From assembly GCA_035279665.1 (NCBI GenBank), contig DATEHI010000011.1, positions 1 to 64,000 of the forward strand: a stretch of 64,000 nucleotides of DNA, in the 5' to 3' direction. Source of the stretch: CF-13 sp035279665 (lineage in GTDB: Bacteria > Chloroflexota > Dormibacteria > CF-121). Shown here one piece after another: positions 7,422-15,216 of this stretch; positions within the stretch are counted from its first letter, which is position 1; every line of letters starts with the position of its first letter. Under the pieces are notes generated by a model. That model saw only the letters and a list, made by a program, of their open reading frames with translations. It did no database searches and had not been told where the DNA came from. Made by a program: the position numbers and the translations under genes.

Positions 7422-8447
7422 TTATCGGCTCGGGATCGATCGCGGGAGCCGAAATGATGCGAGGACAGTGTTTTCGAAGCGAGTCATGGCCGAGATCCGG
7501 TCCCCGGAGAGGGTGAGGACGAAGAGGCCGATCCCATAGCTGATGCCATTGGGCGCACGCAAGTAGGCAGCGAACGCCGGCTGACCGTTGGCACGTGTCG
7601 GCACGAGGTCGAATCTGTGCCCCACGCTCAAGATGCTGCCCCAGAACCGCGTGACGAGGTCCAGGCCTTTGTATTCGAAAGGCATCGGTGGCATCGCGAC
7701 GTAGACATCGTCAGTCAGGAGTGCCACCAGCGCGTCGAGATTGGCTGACTCCCAAGCCTGCACGAACTTTGCCACGAGGGCCTGTTCGGAGGGCGAGTAA
7801 TGCAATGGAGATGTTTCGAGATCGGTGCCGGGCGACCATCGACGCTCCAGGCTGGCGCGCGCACGCTTGAGGATGCTGTTGACCGATTCGATGGTCGAGT
7901 CCAGCATGTCAGCCACCTCTTTCGCATGGAATCCGAGGACATCACGCAGTACGAGCACGGCGACCTGGCGAGGCGGGAGGACCTGAAGTGCTATTACGAA
8001 TGCGAGAGAGACGGATTCCTTCTGCTCGTACCGGGCCTCCGGACCCAGTGGCACATTGGCGCCCTCAAGAATGGCGTCGGGATATGGCTCGAGCCAGACG
8101 ATGTCGCCCAGCCCGGTCGGCTCGGGCGGTTCGAGACTAGGCATATCCCCCTCCTTTGCCGGGCGGCGGCTGGCTGACCGCCGAGCGTTGAGACACTTGT
8201 TGGTGGCAATCCGGTAGAGCCAGGTGCGGATTGAGGCGCGCTCCTCGAAGCCTTCGAAGCCTTGCCAGGCGGCCAACAGCGCGTCCTGGAGAGCGTCTTC
8301 GGCGTCCTGGAGGGATCCGAGCATCCGATAGCAGTGCACCTGCAGCTCCGGGCGGTATGGCTCGGTGAGCTCCCGGAACGCATCGCCGTCGCCGGCGCGC
8401 ACTCGCGATATCAGATCGGCTCCTTCGATCATCGCTCCATCTTGCAA
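7422..8447 (-). CDS. ECF-type sigma factor with SnoaL-like C-terminal domain
   Basis: 341 residues (a second ATG four codons in is possible). Region 2 is at ~15-80 (GDGDAFRELTEPYRPELQVH, CYRMLGSLQDAEDALQD, WLYRIATNKCLNARR) and region 4 at ~155-205 (LPPRQVAVLVLRDVLGFHAK, EVADMLDSTIESVNSILKRA). The WLEPYPD linker and a SnoaL/NTF2-like domain (~220-330, LVAKFVQAWESANLDALVAL) resemble SigX5/ECF56-type factors of about 330 residues. In these families the C-terminal domain replaces an anti-sigma factor in controlling activity. It diverges from a peroxiredoxin gene across 117 bp, so control of that redox gene is plausible but unproven. Confidence 0.88.
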   Translation of the reverse strand: MQDGAMIEGADLISRVRAGDGDAFRELTEPYRPELQVHCYRMLGSLQDAEDALQDALLAAWQGFEGFEERASIRTWLYRIATNKCLNARRSASRRPAKEGDMPSLEPPEPTGLGDIVWLEPYPDAILEGANVPLGPEARYEQKESVSLAFVIALQVLPPRQVAVLVLRDVLGFHAKEVADMLDSTIESVNSILKRARASLERRWSPGTDLETSPLHYSPSEQALVAKFVQAWESANLDALVALLTDDVYVAMPPMPFEYKGLDLVTRFWGSILSVGHRFDLVPTRANGQPAFAAYLRAPNGISYGIGLFVLTLSGDRISAMTRFENTVLASFRLPRSIPSR

Positions 8448-8476
8448 TACCTCTTATCGACACCGACCGAGGCCTG

Positions 8477-8507
8477 AACTGGGCGGTCGGCAAGCGCCCA
8501 GTTTCTT
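8477..8507. terminator. Hairpin with T-rich tail in the sigma/peroxiredoxin gap
   Basis: AACTGGGCG (8477-8485) pairs perfectly with CGCCCAGTT (8495-8503) around a 9-base loop, followed by TCTT on the plus strand. In a divergent promoter region it would act as an attenuator or terminator ahead of the peroxiredoxin gene, or be a regulator site. No terminated gene lies upstream on that strand. Confidence 0.4.
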
Positions 8508-8564
8508 GAGGCTGCAGTGTCTCTATCGGTGCCTTCGATCAACCTCAACGAAAGGAGAATTGAC

Positions 8565-9218
8565 ATGACACCGATCGCCGATCAGGTCAATGACGTGAAT
8601 ACCGCCCTCGCCAGCCAGGCGCCCGCGGACGTAGTCGCCGTGTTCGGGTCTGAGCTGGCCGCGCTCGCCGCCGGCGGAATCCCGGCCGGAGCGGTGTCGG
8701 TCGGCGACAAGCTGACGCCCTTCGCGCTGCCCGACGCCACCGGCAAGATCCGGACGCTTGACGAGCTCACCGCCCAGGGTCCCGCCGTGATCTTCTTCTA
8801 TCGGGGTGGCTGGTGCCCGTACTGCAATGTGACGCTTCGTAGCTACCAACGCGAGCTTGTGCCCAACCTCGGCCGATACTCCGCGCGCCTGGTTGCGATC
8901 TCGCCGGAGACCCCGGACGCGTCGCTCACCACACAGCAGAAAGCCGAGCTGACCTACACGGTGCTCAGCGACGCGGGTGCCGAGCTCGCCTCCTCTATCG
9001 GAATCACCTTCGAGCCCGCCGAGAGTCTCGCGGCACAACGCAAGCTCGGCATCGATCTCCGCACCACCCGCGCAGACGGCGGCACCGTGCTGCCGATGCC
9101 GACCGTCCTGATCGTTGACCGCGACCACGTCGTGCGATTTGTCGACATCCACCCCGACTACACCGGCGTCACCGAGGTCAGCGACATCCTCGCCGCCTTC
9201 GACACGCTCCAAAGCTGA
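8565..9218 (+). CDS. Peroxiredoxin-like (AhpC/TSA) protein
   Basis: 217 residues. The ATG at 8565 is set by AAAGGAGAA eight bases upstream. The thioredoxin fold has GDKLTPFALPDATGKIRTLD, then FFYRGGWCPYCNVTLRSYQ. The CPYC motif replaces the usual TxxC peroxidatic site, as in the peroxiredoxin-like family. The C-terminal part has the cis-Pro segment (LPMPTVLIVDRDHVVRFVDI) and a final HPDYTGVTEVSDILAAF helix. Likely a thiol peroxidase or disulfide reductase of the cytoplasm. It is in a run with a broken paralogue and thioredoxin reductase, which could supply its electrons. Confidence 0.85.
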   Translation: MTPIADQVNDVNTALASQAPADVVAVFGSELAALAAGGIPAGAVSVGDKLTPFALPDATGKIRTLDELTAQGPAVIFFYRGGWCPYCNVTLRSYQRELVPNLGRYSARLVAISPETPDASLTTQQKAELTYTVLSDAGAELASSIGITFEPAESLAAQRKLGIDLRTTRADGGTVLPMPTVLIVDRDHVVRFVDIHPDYTGVTEVSDILAAFDTLQS

Positions 9219-9236
9219 CAAAGGAGAACCAAATCA

Positions 9237-9429
9237 ATGCACGCCACCTCAGTTCCAAACGGCAAAGCCCAAGTGGGCGATGCCTTCCCGACGCTGCAAC
9301 TCGCCGCGACTTCCGGCCAGCGGGTGACGGACCCGGACCCCGCCGGAGAAGTCGTTCACCTTCAGCTCCGACGCTTGGCCCGGGTGCCCGATCTGCATCC
9401 TTCACTTTCGCTCCATCGGACTGAGCGAA
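9237..9429 (+). pseudogene. Frameshifted peroxiredoxin-like gene
   Basis: Starts at an ATG behind AAAGGAGAA with MHATSVPNGKAQVGDAFPTL, a normal redoxin N-terminus. After EVVHLQLRRLA an extra base in the CCCGGG run shifts the frame. The expected GCPICILHFRSIGLSES then appears in the next frame and stops at 9429. The CPIC active site is therefore out of frame, and the C-terminal half is missing. Recent decay, or a sequencing error plus truncation, would both fit. Confidence 0.6.
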
Positions 9430-9495
9430 TCATGAGCGGCCTGGCCAACGGCACCCTGTTTCCGGCCCCTGCAGAACATGGGAGCTCGCAAATCG

Positions 9496-10500
9496 ATGGA
9501 TAACGACCGGAATTACAACATCGCCATCATCGGTGGTGGCCCCGCGGGGCTGACCGCCGCCCTCTACGCGGGCCGCGCCCGGGACAAGACCGTCTTACTG
9601 GAGCGGGGTGCGCCGGGCGGCCAGCTGCTCAACACCGAAGCCATCGAGGACTATCCGGGTTTCGATCACATCAGCGGCCCGGAGCTCGCGCAGCGGATGG
9701 CCGACCAAGCCGTCAAGTTCGGGGTGGACCTCAAAACCGCCAACGTCACCGCCATTCGGCGGCATGGCGACAAGCGCCTGATCGAGACCGATGACGGCGA
9801 ATATCTCGCGGACTACGTCATCCTCACTGCGGGCGGCGAGCCCAAGAAGCTCGGAATCCCGGGTGAGAAGGAGTTTCAGGGTCGCGGTGTCTCGCAGTGT
9901 GCCGTCTGCGATGGCGCGTTCTTCAAAGAAGAGGAGGTCGCCGTCGTCGGCGGCGGCGACGCCGCACTCGAAGAGGGCGTCTTTCTCACCCGCTACGCGA
10001 AGAAGGTGTACATCATCCACCGGCGCGACCAGTTCCGCGCCCAAGCCATCCTGGTCGAGGCGGCGCGCAACAACCCGAAGGTCGAGCTGATCACCAACAC
10101 GGTCGTCACCGAGGTCAAGGGCGACGACGGGCAGGTACAGGAGATCACCCTCAAGGACATGAAAACCGGCGAGACCCGGCCGTTGAAAATAACCGGGCTG
10201 TTCGTCTTCATCGGCTTTCAACCGAATGTCCAGTTCTTTCATCATCGGGAGCATGTCGAGCACGATCCACTGGGATTCCTGATCACGGACACGACGATGC
10301 AGACCAGCCTTCCGGGGCTGTACGCCGCCGGCGACGTCCGCTCACAGCTGACGCGACAGATCACGACTGCGGTTGGCGACGCCACGACGGCGGCGATCGA
10401 TGCGGTCAAGAAACTGGAGGCGAAGAAGCACGAGCCCACGCCGGTCCCGGTCGACCTTTACGGGCCACCCGGCCGGATCTGGTCGGCAGCTAACCCGTAG
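9496..10500 (+). CDS. trxB: Thioredoxin-disulfide reductase
   Basis: 334 residues from ATG 9496 (an ATG at 9478 would add six). FAD motif IIGGGPAGLTAALYAGRA at the N-terminus, APGGQLLNTEAIEDYPGF, redox-active CAVCDGAFF at ~140, NADPH motif VVGGGDAALEEG, and the final FAD-binding TSLPGLYAAGDVRSQLTRQI with TTAVGDA. The length fits low-Mr TrxB with a short C-terminal extension (VPVDLYGPPGRIWSAANP). It reduces thioredoxin or thioredoxin-like proteins with NADPH, and here travels with peroxiredoxin-like genes in island A. The CxxC reads CAVC, as usual for low-Mr TrxB (CATC/CAVC). Confidence 0.93.
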   Translation: MDNDRNYNIAIIGGGPAGLTAALYAGRARDKTVLLERGAPGGQLLNTEAIEDYPGFDHISGPELAQRMADQAVKFGVDLKTANVTAIRRHGDKRLIETDDGEYLADYVILTAGGEPKKLGIPGEKEFQGRGVSQCAVCDGAFFKEEEVAVVGGGDAALEEGVFLTRYAKKVYIIHRRDQFRAQAILVEAARNNPKVELITNTVVTEVKGDDGQVQEITLKDMKTGETRPLKITGLFVFIGFQPNVQFFHHREHVEHDPLGFLITDTTMQTSLPGLYAAGDVRSQLTRQITTAVGDATTAAIDAVKKLEAKKHEPTPVPVDLYGPPGRIWSAANP

Positions 10501-10509
10501 GCGACAACC

Positions 10510-10566
10510 GGGCGCGACAGGGACGACCCCCGACATCGACGAGGACGCCGACCTGCGGTTTTGGAA
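10510..10566 (-). repeat. Degenerate fourth copy of the tRNA-Sec 3' part
   Basis: GGCGCGACAGGGACGA, CCCCCGACATCGACGAGGA and GCGGTTTT align in order with the selC 3' part, with a gap of about six bases in the T-arm and several substitutions. It abuts the right-end repeats at 10565. It may mark an earlier or nested junction. Confidence 0.5.
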
Positions 10567-10683
10567 ACCGTTGGTCGGCGTTGCTACATGCGTTGCTACA
10601 GAATGCATGATCCCGGGTAGACAGGTGTTAGCGGTCCTCGGCGAAAACTGACTGTCCGCAATGCGTGGTTCGAATTGAAAACT
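10565..10683. repeat. Right end sequence of island A
   Basis: Begins with a 35-bp block identical to 15941-15975 (AAACCGTTGGTCGGCG, then GTTGCTACATGC and GTTGCTAC in tandem). It then shows weaker similarity to the right end of island B through TTCGAA, up to the encoded CCA of the next selC copy. The two 12-bp units resemble integrase arm sites. Confidence 0.6.
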
Positions 10684-10751
10684 TGGCGGGGGCGCGACGG
10701 GAACGATCCGTCCCCCGACATCGCCAAGGATGCCGGGCAGCGGTTTTGAAG
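10684..10751 (-). repeat. Direct repeat 2: perfect copy of tRNA-Sec 3' part
   Basis: All 68 bases from the encoded CCA to the anticodon loop match the intact tRNA-Sec at 16058-16125. The sequence then diverges immediately (GTTCGAG instead of ACCGTGG), so the identity stops at the anticodon loop. This is the classic form of a tRNA att-site duplication. Confidence 0.88.
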
Positions 10752-10890
10752 TTCGAGTAACTTTCGTTTCAGTGCGTCCACAGCCGTCCATTCCGTGTTG
10801 TTGCGTATTCGAGCGGGAGGGGTCCTCGTGCTGAATTGTGTTGCTGCGTCCACAGACGTCCACCGGCGTTGCTACATCCGCTGCTACACG
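10752..10890. repeat. Left end sequence of island B
   Basis: Aligned over its length with 7208-7346. It ends in GTTGCTACATCC-GCTGCTACACGC. It also has GCGTCCACAGCCGTCC and GCGTCCACAGACGTCC 62 bases apart. Short open frames that cross this stretch on the minus strand occur in both islands, but they are by-products of the repeat. Confidence 0.6.
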
Positions 10891-11031
10891 CGTCGACCTC
10901 AATCCGTGGGTCTGCTCGGGCTCTAACCCTCGCCTCTCGATTCCCTGTCGCTCGCGAACCTTCGATCTGTTCATCTGCACAGCTTTCAGAACGCCACGCT
11001 CCGACCCATACAAGATCCGGCCGCGTCCGCC

Positions 11032-11086
11032 TTGACAACCCCCTGCTGGCCGGCTAGTATTCAACTACTTAATTGAGGAGTTGAGG
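11032..11086 (+). promoter_or_regulatory. Sigma-A promoter, ArsR-type operator and RBS of the island B operon
   Basis: TTGACA (11032-11037), 17-bp spacer, TAGTAT (11055-11060): a near-consensus promoter. TCAACT (11061-11066) and AGTTGA (11079-11084) form a perfect inverted repeat starting right after the -10, and TCAA/TTGA (11061, 11073) form a tighter one. Either could be the operator of the ArsR-like protein encoded just downstream. GAGGAG (11075-11080) lies six bases before the ATG at 11087. Confidence 0.7.
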
Positions 11087-11794
11087 ATGGCCCACGAGCT
11101 GGTTCGCCCCACGGAAGGCGGTACGACGGTCAAGAGTGCCCTTTTCGATGAGTTCGCCCGGCTCGGCCAGGCCCTCGGCAACGGCCGACGACTGGAAATC
11201 CTGGATGTCCTGGCCAATGGGGAGCGGACGGTCGAGCGGCTGGCTTCCGAGACCGGTCTTTCTGTTGCCAACGCCAGCCAGCACTTGCAGGTGCTTCGCG
11301 CCGCGGGCCTCGTGCGGCGCCGTCGAGACGCGACCCGAATCTTCTATCAACTTAGCGATCCCGTTGTGTTCGACCTTTGGCGCAACCTCCGTTCGGTGGC
11401 GGCGCAGCGCCAAGCCGAAGTGGGTCAGCTTGCTGAGGCGTATCTTGGCGGCCGCGATAGCTTAGAGCCAGTTACGCAGGCAGATCTGCTTCGTCGGTTG
11501 AAGCGGAAGGAAGACCTCGTCATCCTCGATGTGCGCCCGGCTGACGAATATGTCGCGGGCCACGTGCCGACCGCGGTCTCCGTCCCACTCGTTGAATTGC
11601 GGCGGCGCCTACGTGAGTTGCCCCGGGGGAAGGAAATCGTGGCGTACTGTCGCGGGCCCTATTGCGCCTTTGCCCACAGAGCAATTCGGGTCTTGCACCA
11701 GGCCGGGTTCAAGGCCAGGCGGCTCGAAGAGGGCCTCCCCGAATGGAAGGCGGCGGGGCTGCCCGTGGTAATCGGTAGCGCAAGGAGGGACTGA
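11087..11794 (+). CDS. ArsR-family repressor fused to a rhodanese domain
   Basis: 235 residues. Residues ~12-100 are a winged helix of the ArsR/SmtB type (RRLEILDVLANGERTVERLA, LSVANASQHLQVLRAAGLVR). Residues ~130-230 are a rhodanese domain (VILDVRPADEYVAGHVPTAV) with the active-site loop AYCRGPYCAFAHRA. Its Cys can carry a persulfide. No ArsR-type metal site is evident, so reactive sulfur species or another thiol signal is the likelier inducer. The start is fixed by the RBS. It is first in an operon and probably represses it through the palindrome between -10 and ATG. Confidence 0.88.
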   Translation: MAHELVRPTEGGTTVKSALFDEFARLGQALGNGRRLEILDVLANGERTVERLASETGLSVANASQHLQVLRAAGLVRRRRDATRIFYQLSDPVVFDLWRNLRSVAAQRQAEVGQLAEAYLGGRDSLEPVTQADLLRRLKRKEDLVILDVRPADEYVAGHVPTAVSVPLVELRRRLRELPRGKEIVAYCRGPYCAFAHRAIRVLHQAGFKARRLEEGLPEWKAAGLPVVIGSARRD

Positions 11795-11795
11795 C

Positions 11796-12533
11796 ATGGC
11801 AACAACGATCGCGCGGCCAGCTATCGACGTTAAATCGCTCGACCCATATGCCTTCCTGGCCGTACTCGGTAAGCGGGTCATTCATTCAGGCGGCCGCCGG
11901 TCCACCGAAGAGCTGTTCGCTCTCGCCAACCTCGATTCCAGTCAGCTGGTGCTGGACGTGGGCTGCGGCGTCGGCACCACCACAATCGGCATGGCTCGCC
12001 GATTCGGCACGGAGGTCACCGCAGTCGACATCTCCCCCTTGATGCTCGAGGGCGCCCGCGCCAATGTGCGGCGCGCACCGGATAACTCGTTCGATCGGGT
12101 CATCGCGGAAGCGGTGACGATGTTCGTAGACAGGCCACGTGCCGCGGCCGAGGTCACGCGCGTTTGCCCATCCGGTGGCATGGTGCTCGCCGCCGAGTTC
12201 CTGTGGCGCCAACCACCAAGCGACGAAGCCCGCGAGCTCTTCCTCGGGCAACTGTGTCCGGGCCTGCAATTCGACAACCTCGACGGATGGCTGCAGATCT
12301 ACAGCCGAGCCGGCCTCACTGATCTACAAGTCCGTACCGGTCCTTTCGAGCTGATGACGGCGCGGGGCTTCATCAATGACGAAGGGCTCGTCAACGCCAT
12401 CGCCTGCATGGTCCTGGGCCTGTGGAAACCAGAGTGCGTCCGCAAGATGGCGTGGATGATGCCGCGGCTTCGCAAAGCGGTTCCCTACCTCGGCTACGTG
12501 CTGGTGGCGGGCCGGAAACCGGCGGTTTCATGA
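11796..12533 (+). CDS. Class I SAM-dependent methyltransferase (shortened core)
   Basis: 245 residues, starting one base after the upstream stop. Motif I is clear (LVLDVGCGVGTTTIGMARRF, then VTAVDISPLMLEGARAN). The usual ~20-25 residues between the acidic-loop helix and NSFDRVIAEAVTMFV (motifs II-IV) are missing: NVRRAPDNSFDRV joins directly. The C-terminal half continues normally (CPSGGMVLAAEFLWR, LQIYSRAGLTDL). An in-frame deletion may have removed part of the AdoMet pocket, so activity is uncertain. Operon partners handle sulfur, so thiol or chalcogen methylation is a possible role. Confidence 0.8.
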   Translation: MATTIARPAIDVKSLDPYAFLAVLGKRVIHSGGRRSTEELFALANLDSSQLVLDVGCGVGTTTIGMARRFGTEVTAVDISPLMLEGARANVRRAPDNSFDRVIAEAVTMFVDRPRAAAEVTRVCPSGGMVLAAEFLWRQPPSDEARELFLGQLCPGLQFDNLDGWLQIYSRAGLTDLQVRTGPFELMTARGFINDEGLVNAIACMVLGLWKPECVRKMAWMMPRLRKAVPYLGYVLVAGRKPAVS

Positions 12534-13909
12534 ACCGGACCACCGCGACCCAGCGAGTCGAGATTGTCCCCATACTCGACGAGGGTCTGGGAAACCAGTC
12601 CTACGTGGTGGCGCTCGGCGATGGCCGCGCCCTCGTGATCGACCCAAGCCGCGACCCTCTTCCATATTTCGAGATCGCGGATCGCCGGAGTCTGCAGATT
12701 GCCTACGCGGCAGAAACGCATCTGCATGCCGATTTCATATCCGGCAGCCGTGAACTTGCCGCGCGGGGAGCTACCATCCTGGCCCCGGCGGCCGCCGAAT
12801 TGCAGGCGGCCCATCGAGGCCTCAAGAATGGTGACGAGGTCGACCTCGGTGCCGGATTGCGGCTGCGCGCACTGGCCACGCCCGGGCATACCCCCGAGCA
12901 CCTGTCCTATCTATTGCTTGACGGCGACAATCCACTCGCCCTCTTCAGCGGCGGGGCCTTGATCCCTGGCGGCGCTGCACGAACCGATCTGATCGAGCCC
13001 AGGCAGACCGAGCCATTAGCTCGAGCACTGCATCAGGCGGTCAGGCGGCAACTCGCCGGACTGCCCGATGCGCTGTCGGTCTATCCCACACATGGCGGAG
13101 GCTCCTTCTGTTCCGCCGGCATCGGCGGTGACCGGACGACGACCCTGGGCCGCGAACGGCTGATGAATCCGCTCCTGAAAACCGAAAACGAGGACGCGTT
13201 CGTCCGCGCGTTCCTCGGCGGGCTCGGCACCTATCCTTCGTACTTCCGCAGGCTTCGGGCGGTCAATCGTCAAGGGGCCCGCCTCTACGGACCCAGGCTG
13301 CCCGAACTCGCCCGCATGTCGGTGGATGCGGTTCGCCATGGGCTCGACACGGCCGCGACCCTGATCGATACCCGACCATACCCTGAATTCGCGTCCGGCC
13401 AGGTCCCCGGCGCCCTATCGATCGCGCTTCGTCCGGCTTTTGCCTCATGGCTGGGCTGGATCGTCCCGGCGGACCGCACGCTCATCTTCGTGATGGGTCC
13501 CGAACAGGACCGCCGCGATCTGGTCAGCCAGTGCCTCAAAGTTGGTTACGAGAAGTTCCTGGGTGAACTCGACGGCGGCATGGTCGCCTGGCGCGCGGCC
13601 GGGTTGCCGGAACGGACCGTGACGCTTCGAGACGTCAGCGACGACCTAGACCCGACCGTTCTTGATGTTCGCCAGCAAAACGAGTGGGACGCGGGGCGCC
13701 TTCCGGGGGCCCGGCACATCGAATTGGGTTCGATTCGAGACGCGAACGGGTTGATCCCGTCCGGTCCGCTGACGATCTACTGTCGGCATGGCGACCGAGC
13801 CATGACCGCAGCAAGTCTGCTCGAGGCAACCGGACATCGCACTCTGGCCGTGCTAGCCGGCGGCTTCCAGGCCTGGTCCGTCGCTGGGAGGCCAGTCACG
13901 CTGGATTGA
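12530..13909 (+). CDS. MBL-fold hydrolase with two rhodanese domains (persulfide dioxygenase-like)
   Basis: 459 residues; the ATG overlaps the upstream stop (ATGA). Residues 1-250 are a metallo-beta-lactamase fold like persulfide dioxygenases: ETHLHADFISG (HxHxDF rather than HxHxDH), ATPGHTPEHLSYLL, LFSGGALIPGG (Gly where ETHE1 has a metal-ligand Asp) and YPTHGGGSFC. Rhodanese 1 (~265-365) lacks its Cys (FVMGPEQDRR). Rhodanese 2 (~370-458) has an active-site loop YCRHGDRA. The layout resembles MBL-rhodanese proteins that oxidise or transfer persulfide sulfur. The altered metal positions may make the chemistry differ from ETHE1. Confidence 0.85.
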   Translation: MNRTTATQRVEIVPILDEGLGNQSYVVALGDGRALVIDPSRDPLPYFEIADRRSLQIAYAAETHLHADFISGSRELAARGATILAPAAAELQAAHRGLKNGDEVDLGAGLRLRALATPGHTPEHLSYLLLDGDNPLALFSGGALIPGGAARTDLIEPRQTEPLARALHQAVRRQLAGLPDALSVYPTHGGGSFCSAGIGGDRTTTLGRERLMNPLLKTENEDAFVRAFLGGLGTYPSYFRRLRAVNRQGARLYGPRLPELARMSVDAVRHGLDTAATLIDTRPYPEFASGQVPGALSIALRPAFASWLGWIVPADRTLIFVMGPEQDRRDLVSQCLKVGYEKFLGELDGGMVAWRAAGLPERTVTLRDVSDDLDPTVLDVRQQNEWDAGRLPGARHIELGSIRDANGLIPSGPLTIYCRHGDRAMTAASLLEATGHRTLAVLAGGFQAWSVAGRPVTLD

Positions 13910-15216
13910 TGACCTCCCTGCGCGGAAGCGGCGCCGTGCGCCTCGGCCTCCGAGCGAACCTGCCGCAGTTCAGCCTGCTCGTCGGGGTCAATGCCCTGGT
14001 GGGTGGGATGGTCGGTCAGGAACGAACGATCCTGCCGCTGATGGCGACGAAGGTCTTCGGTTTGACAGCGGTGACCGCCGCGCTGACCTTCATCGTCGCG
14101 TTCGGTCTGACCAAGGCGATCAGTAACTTCTTTGCCGGCACGCTCTCCGATCGCTTTGGCCGCAAACCGGTCTTGCTTGCAGGCTGGTTGATCGGCCTGC
14201 CGGTTCCACTCCTGCTGATCTGGGCGCCCACCTGGGCATTTGTGATTCTGGCCAATGTCCTCTTGGGGATAAACCAGGGCCTTACCTGGTCGACGACCGT
14301 GAACATGAAGATCGATCTGGTCGGACCCGCCCGGCGTGGTTTGGCGATGGGATTGAATGAAGCGGCTGGCTACGGCGCCGTTGCCGTGACCGCCTACCTG
14401 ACCGGCTTCATCGCGCAACATGCGGGCCTTCGGCCGCAGCCCTTCTTTCTTGGTGCGGCCTACGCGGGCGCGGGCCTCGGGCTATCTGTCTTGCTTGTAC
14501 GGGAAACGCGTGGCCATGCCCATCTCGAGGCCGCAACGACCCGGAACGCGCTGGTCGCGCAGGCCAAAACGCGCGAGGTCTTCGTCCAGACCAGCTTTCG
14601 ACAGCCTGCACTGTCCGCCATCTGCATCGGGGGGCTGACGAACAATCTGAACGACGGAATGGCCTGGGGACTCTTCCCGCTGTTCTTTGCCGCACACGGT
14701 CTTTCGGTCGCCTCGATCGGCATCCTCGTCGCCTTGTATCCGCTGATCTGGGCGGTTGGCCAGCTATTCACAGGTGCTCTCTCGGATTGGACGGGACGAA
14801 AGGTCCTCGTTGTTGGCGGCCTTGGTCTGCAGGCCTTGTCGCTGGGGCTCATCGCCGCCGGCCAGTCCTTTGCCATCTGGGCCGTCGGTGCCATCGGTTT
14901 GGGTCTCGGGACGGCCATGGTCTATCCCACCCTGCTGGCTGCGGTCGGCGATGTGGCCCATCCCGAATGGCGCGCATCGGCGGTTGGGATCTACCGGCTC
15001 TGGCGCGACGCGGGATTCGTTGTGGGCGCTCTTCTCTCCGGAGCGGTGGCCGACATCTTCGGCCTCGGCGCCGCGATCTGGGCTGTGGCGGCGGTCACGG
15101 CTGCTGGTGCGGCTGTCGTTACCGCCCGTATGTACGAGACCCACCCACGCTCCGCAACGGCAGACGCCGTTCCCAGACGAGCCCGCTCCATCGCCGGGGG
15201 ACCGACGGCAAAATGA
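13909..15216 (+). CDS. MFS transporter
   Basis: 435 residues with 12 predicted helices. The ATG overlaps the upstream stop codon by one base (TGATG). MFS_1 signatures: loop 2-3 LSDRFGRKPVLLAGW and its repeat in the second half, LSDWTGRKVLVVGG. Several Gln/Glu/Arg residues fall in helices (MVGQERTILPLM). The substrate is unknown. Its place between a persulfide-type enzyme and a cyclase-like protein suggests export or uptake of a sulfur-containing or methylated compound, which is inference only. Confidence 0.85.
   Translation: MTSLRGSGAVRLGLRANLPQFSLLVGVNALVGGMVGQERTILPLMATKVFGLTAVTAALTFIVAFGLTKAISNFFAGTLSDRFGRKPVLLAGWLIGLPVPLLLIWAPTWAFVILANVLLGINQGLTWSTTVNMKIDLVGPARRGLAMGLNEAAGYGAVAVTAYLTGFIAQHAGLRPQPFFLGAAYAGAGLGLSVLLVRETRGHAHLEAATTRNALVAQAKTREVFVQTSFRQPALSAICIGGLTNNLNDGMAWGLFPLFFAAHGLSVASIGILVALYPLIWAVGQLFTGALSDWTGRKVLVVGGLGLQALSLGLIAAGQSFAIWAVGAIGLGLGTAMVYPTLLAAVGDVAHPEWRASAVGIYRLWRDAGFVVGALLSGAVADIFGLGAAIWAVAAVTAAGAAVVTARMYETHPRSATADAVPRRARSIAGGPTAK

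Larger units (their letters stand above)
7140..10683. mobile_element. selC cargo island A (no integrase)
   Basis: A 3.5-kb segment bounded on the left by a 68-bp copy of the selC 3' part (7140-7207) and on the right by the next copy (10684-10751). Inside each boundary lie end sequences shared with island B: left end 7208-7346, right end 10565-10683. Cargo is an ECF sigma factor, a peroxiredoxin-like gene, a frameshifted second one and thioredoxin reductase. No recombinase gene is present, so movement would need an integrase supplied from elsewhere. The element status is inferred from repeats and layout. Confidence 0.6.

Noticed and set aside
11087..11794. Classical arsenic-responsive ArsR repressor.
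   Set aside because: I see no ArsR-type vicinal cysteines in the winged-helix part; the only clear cysteines are in the rhodanese active site, and no arsenic genes accompany it.
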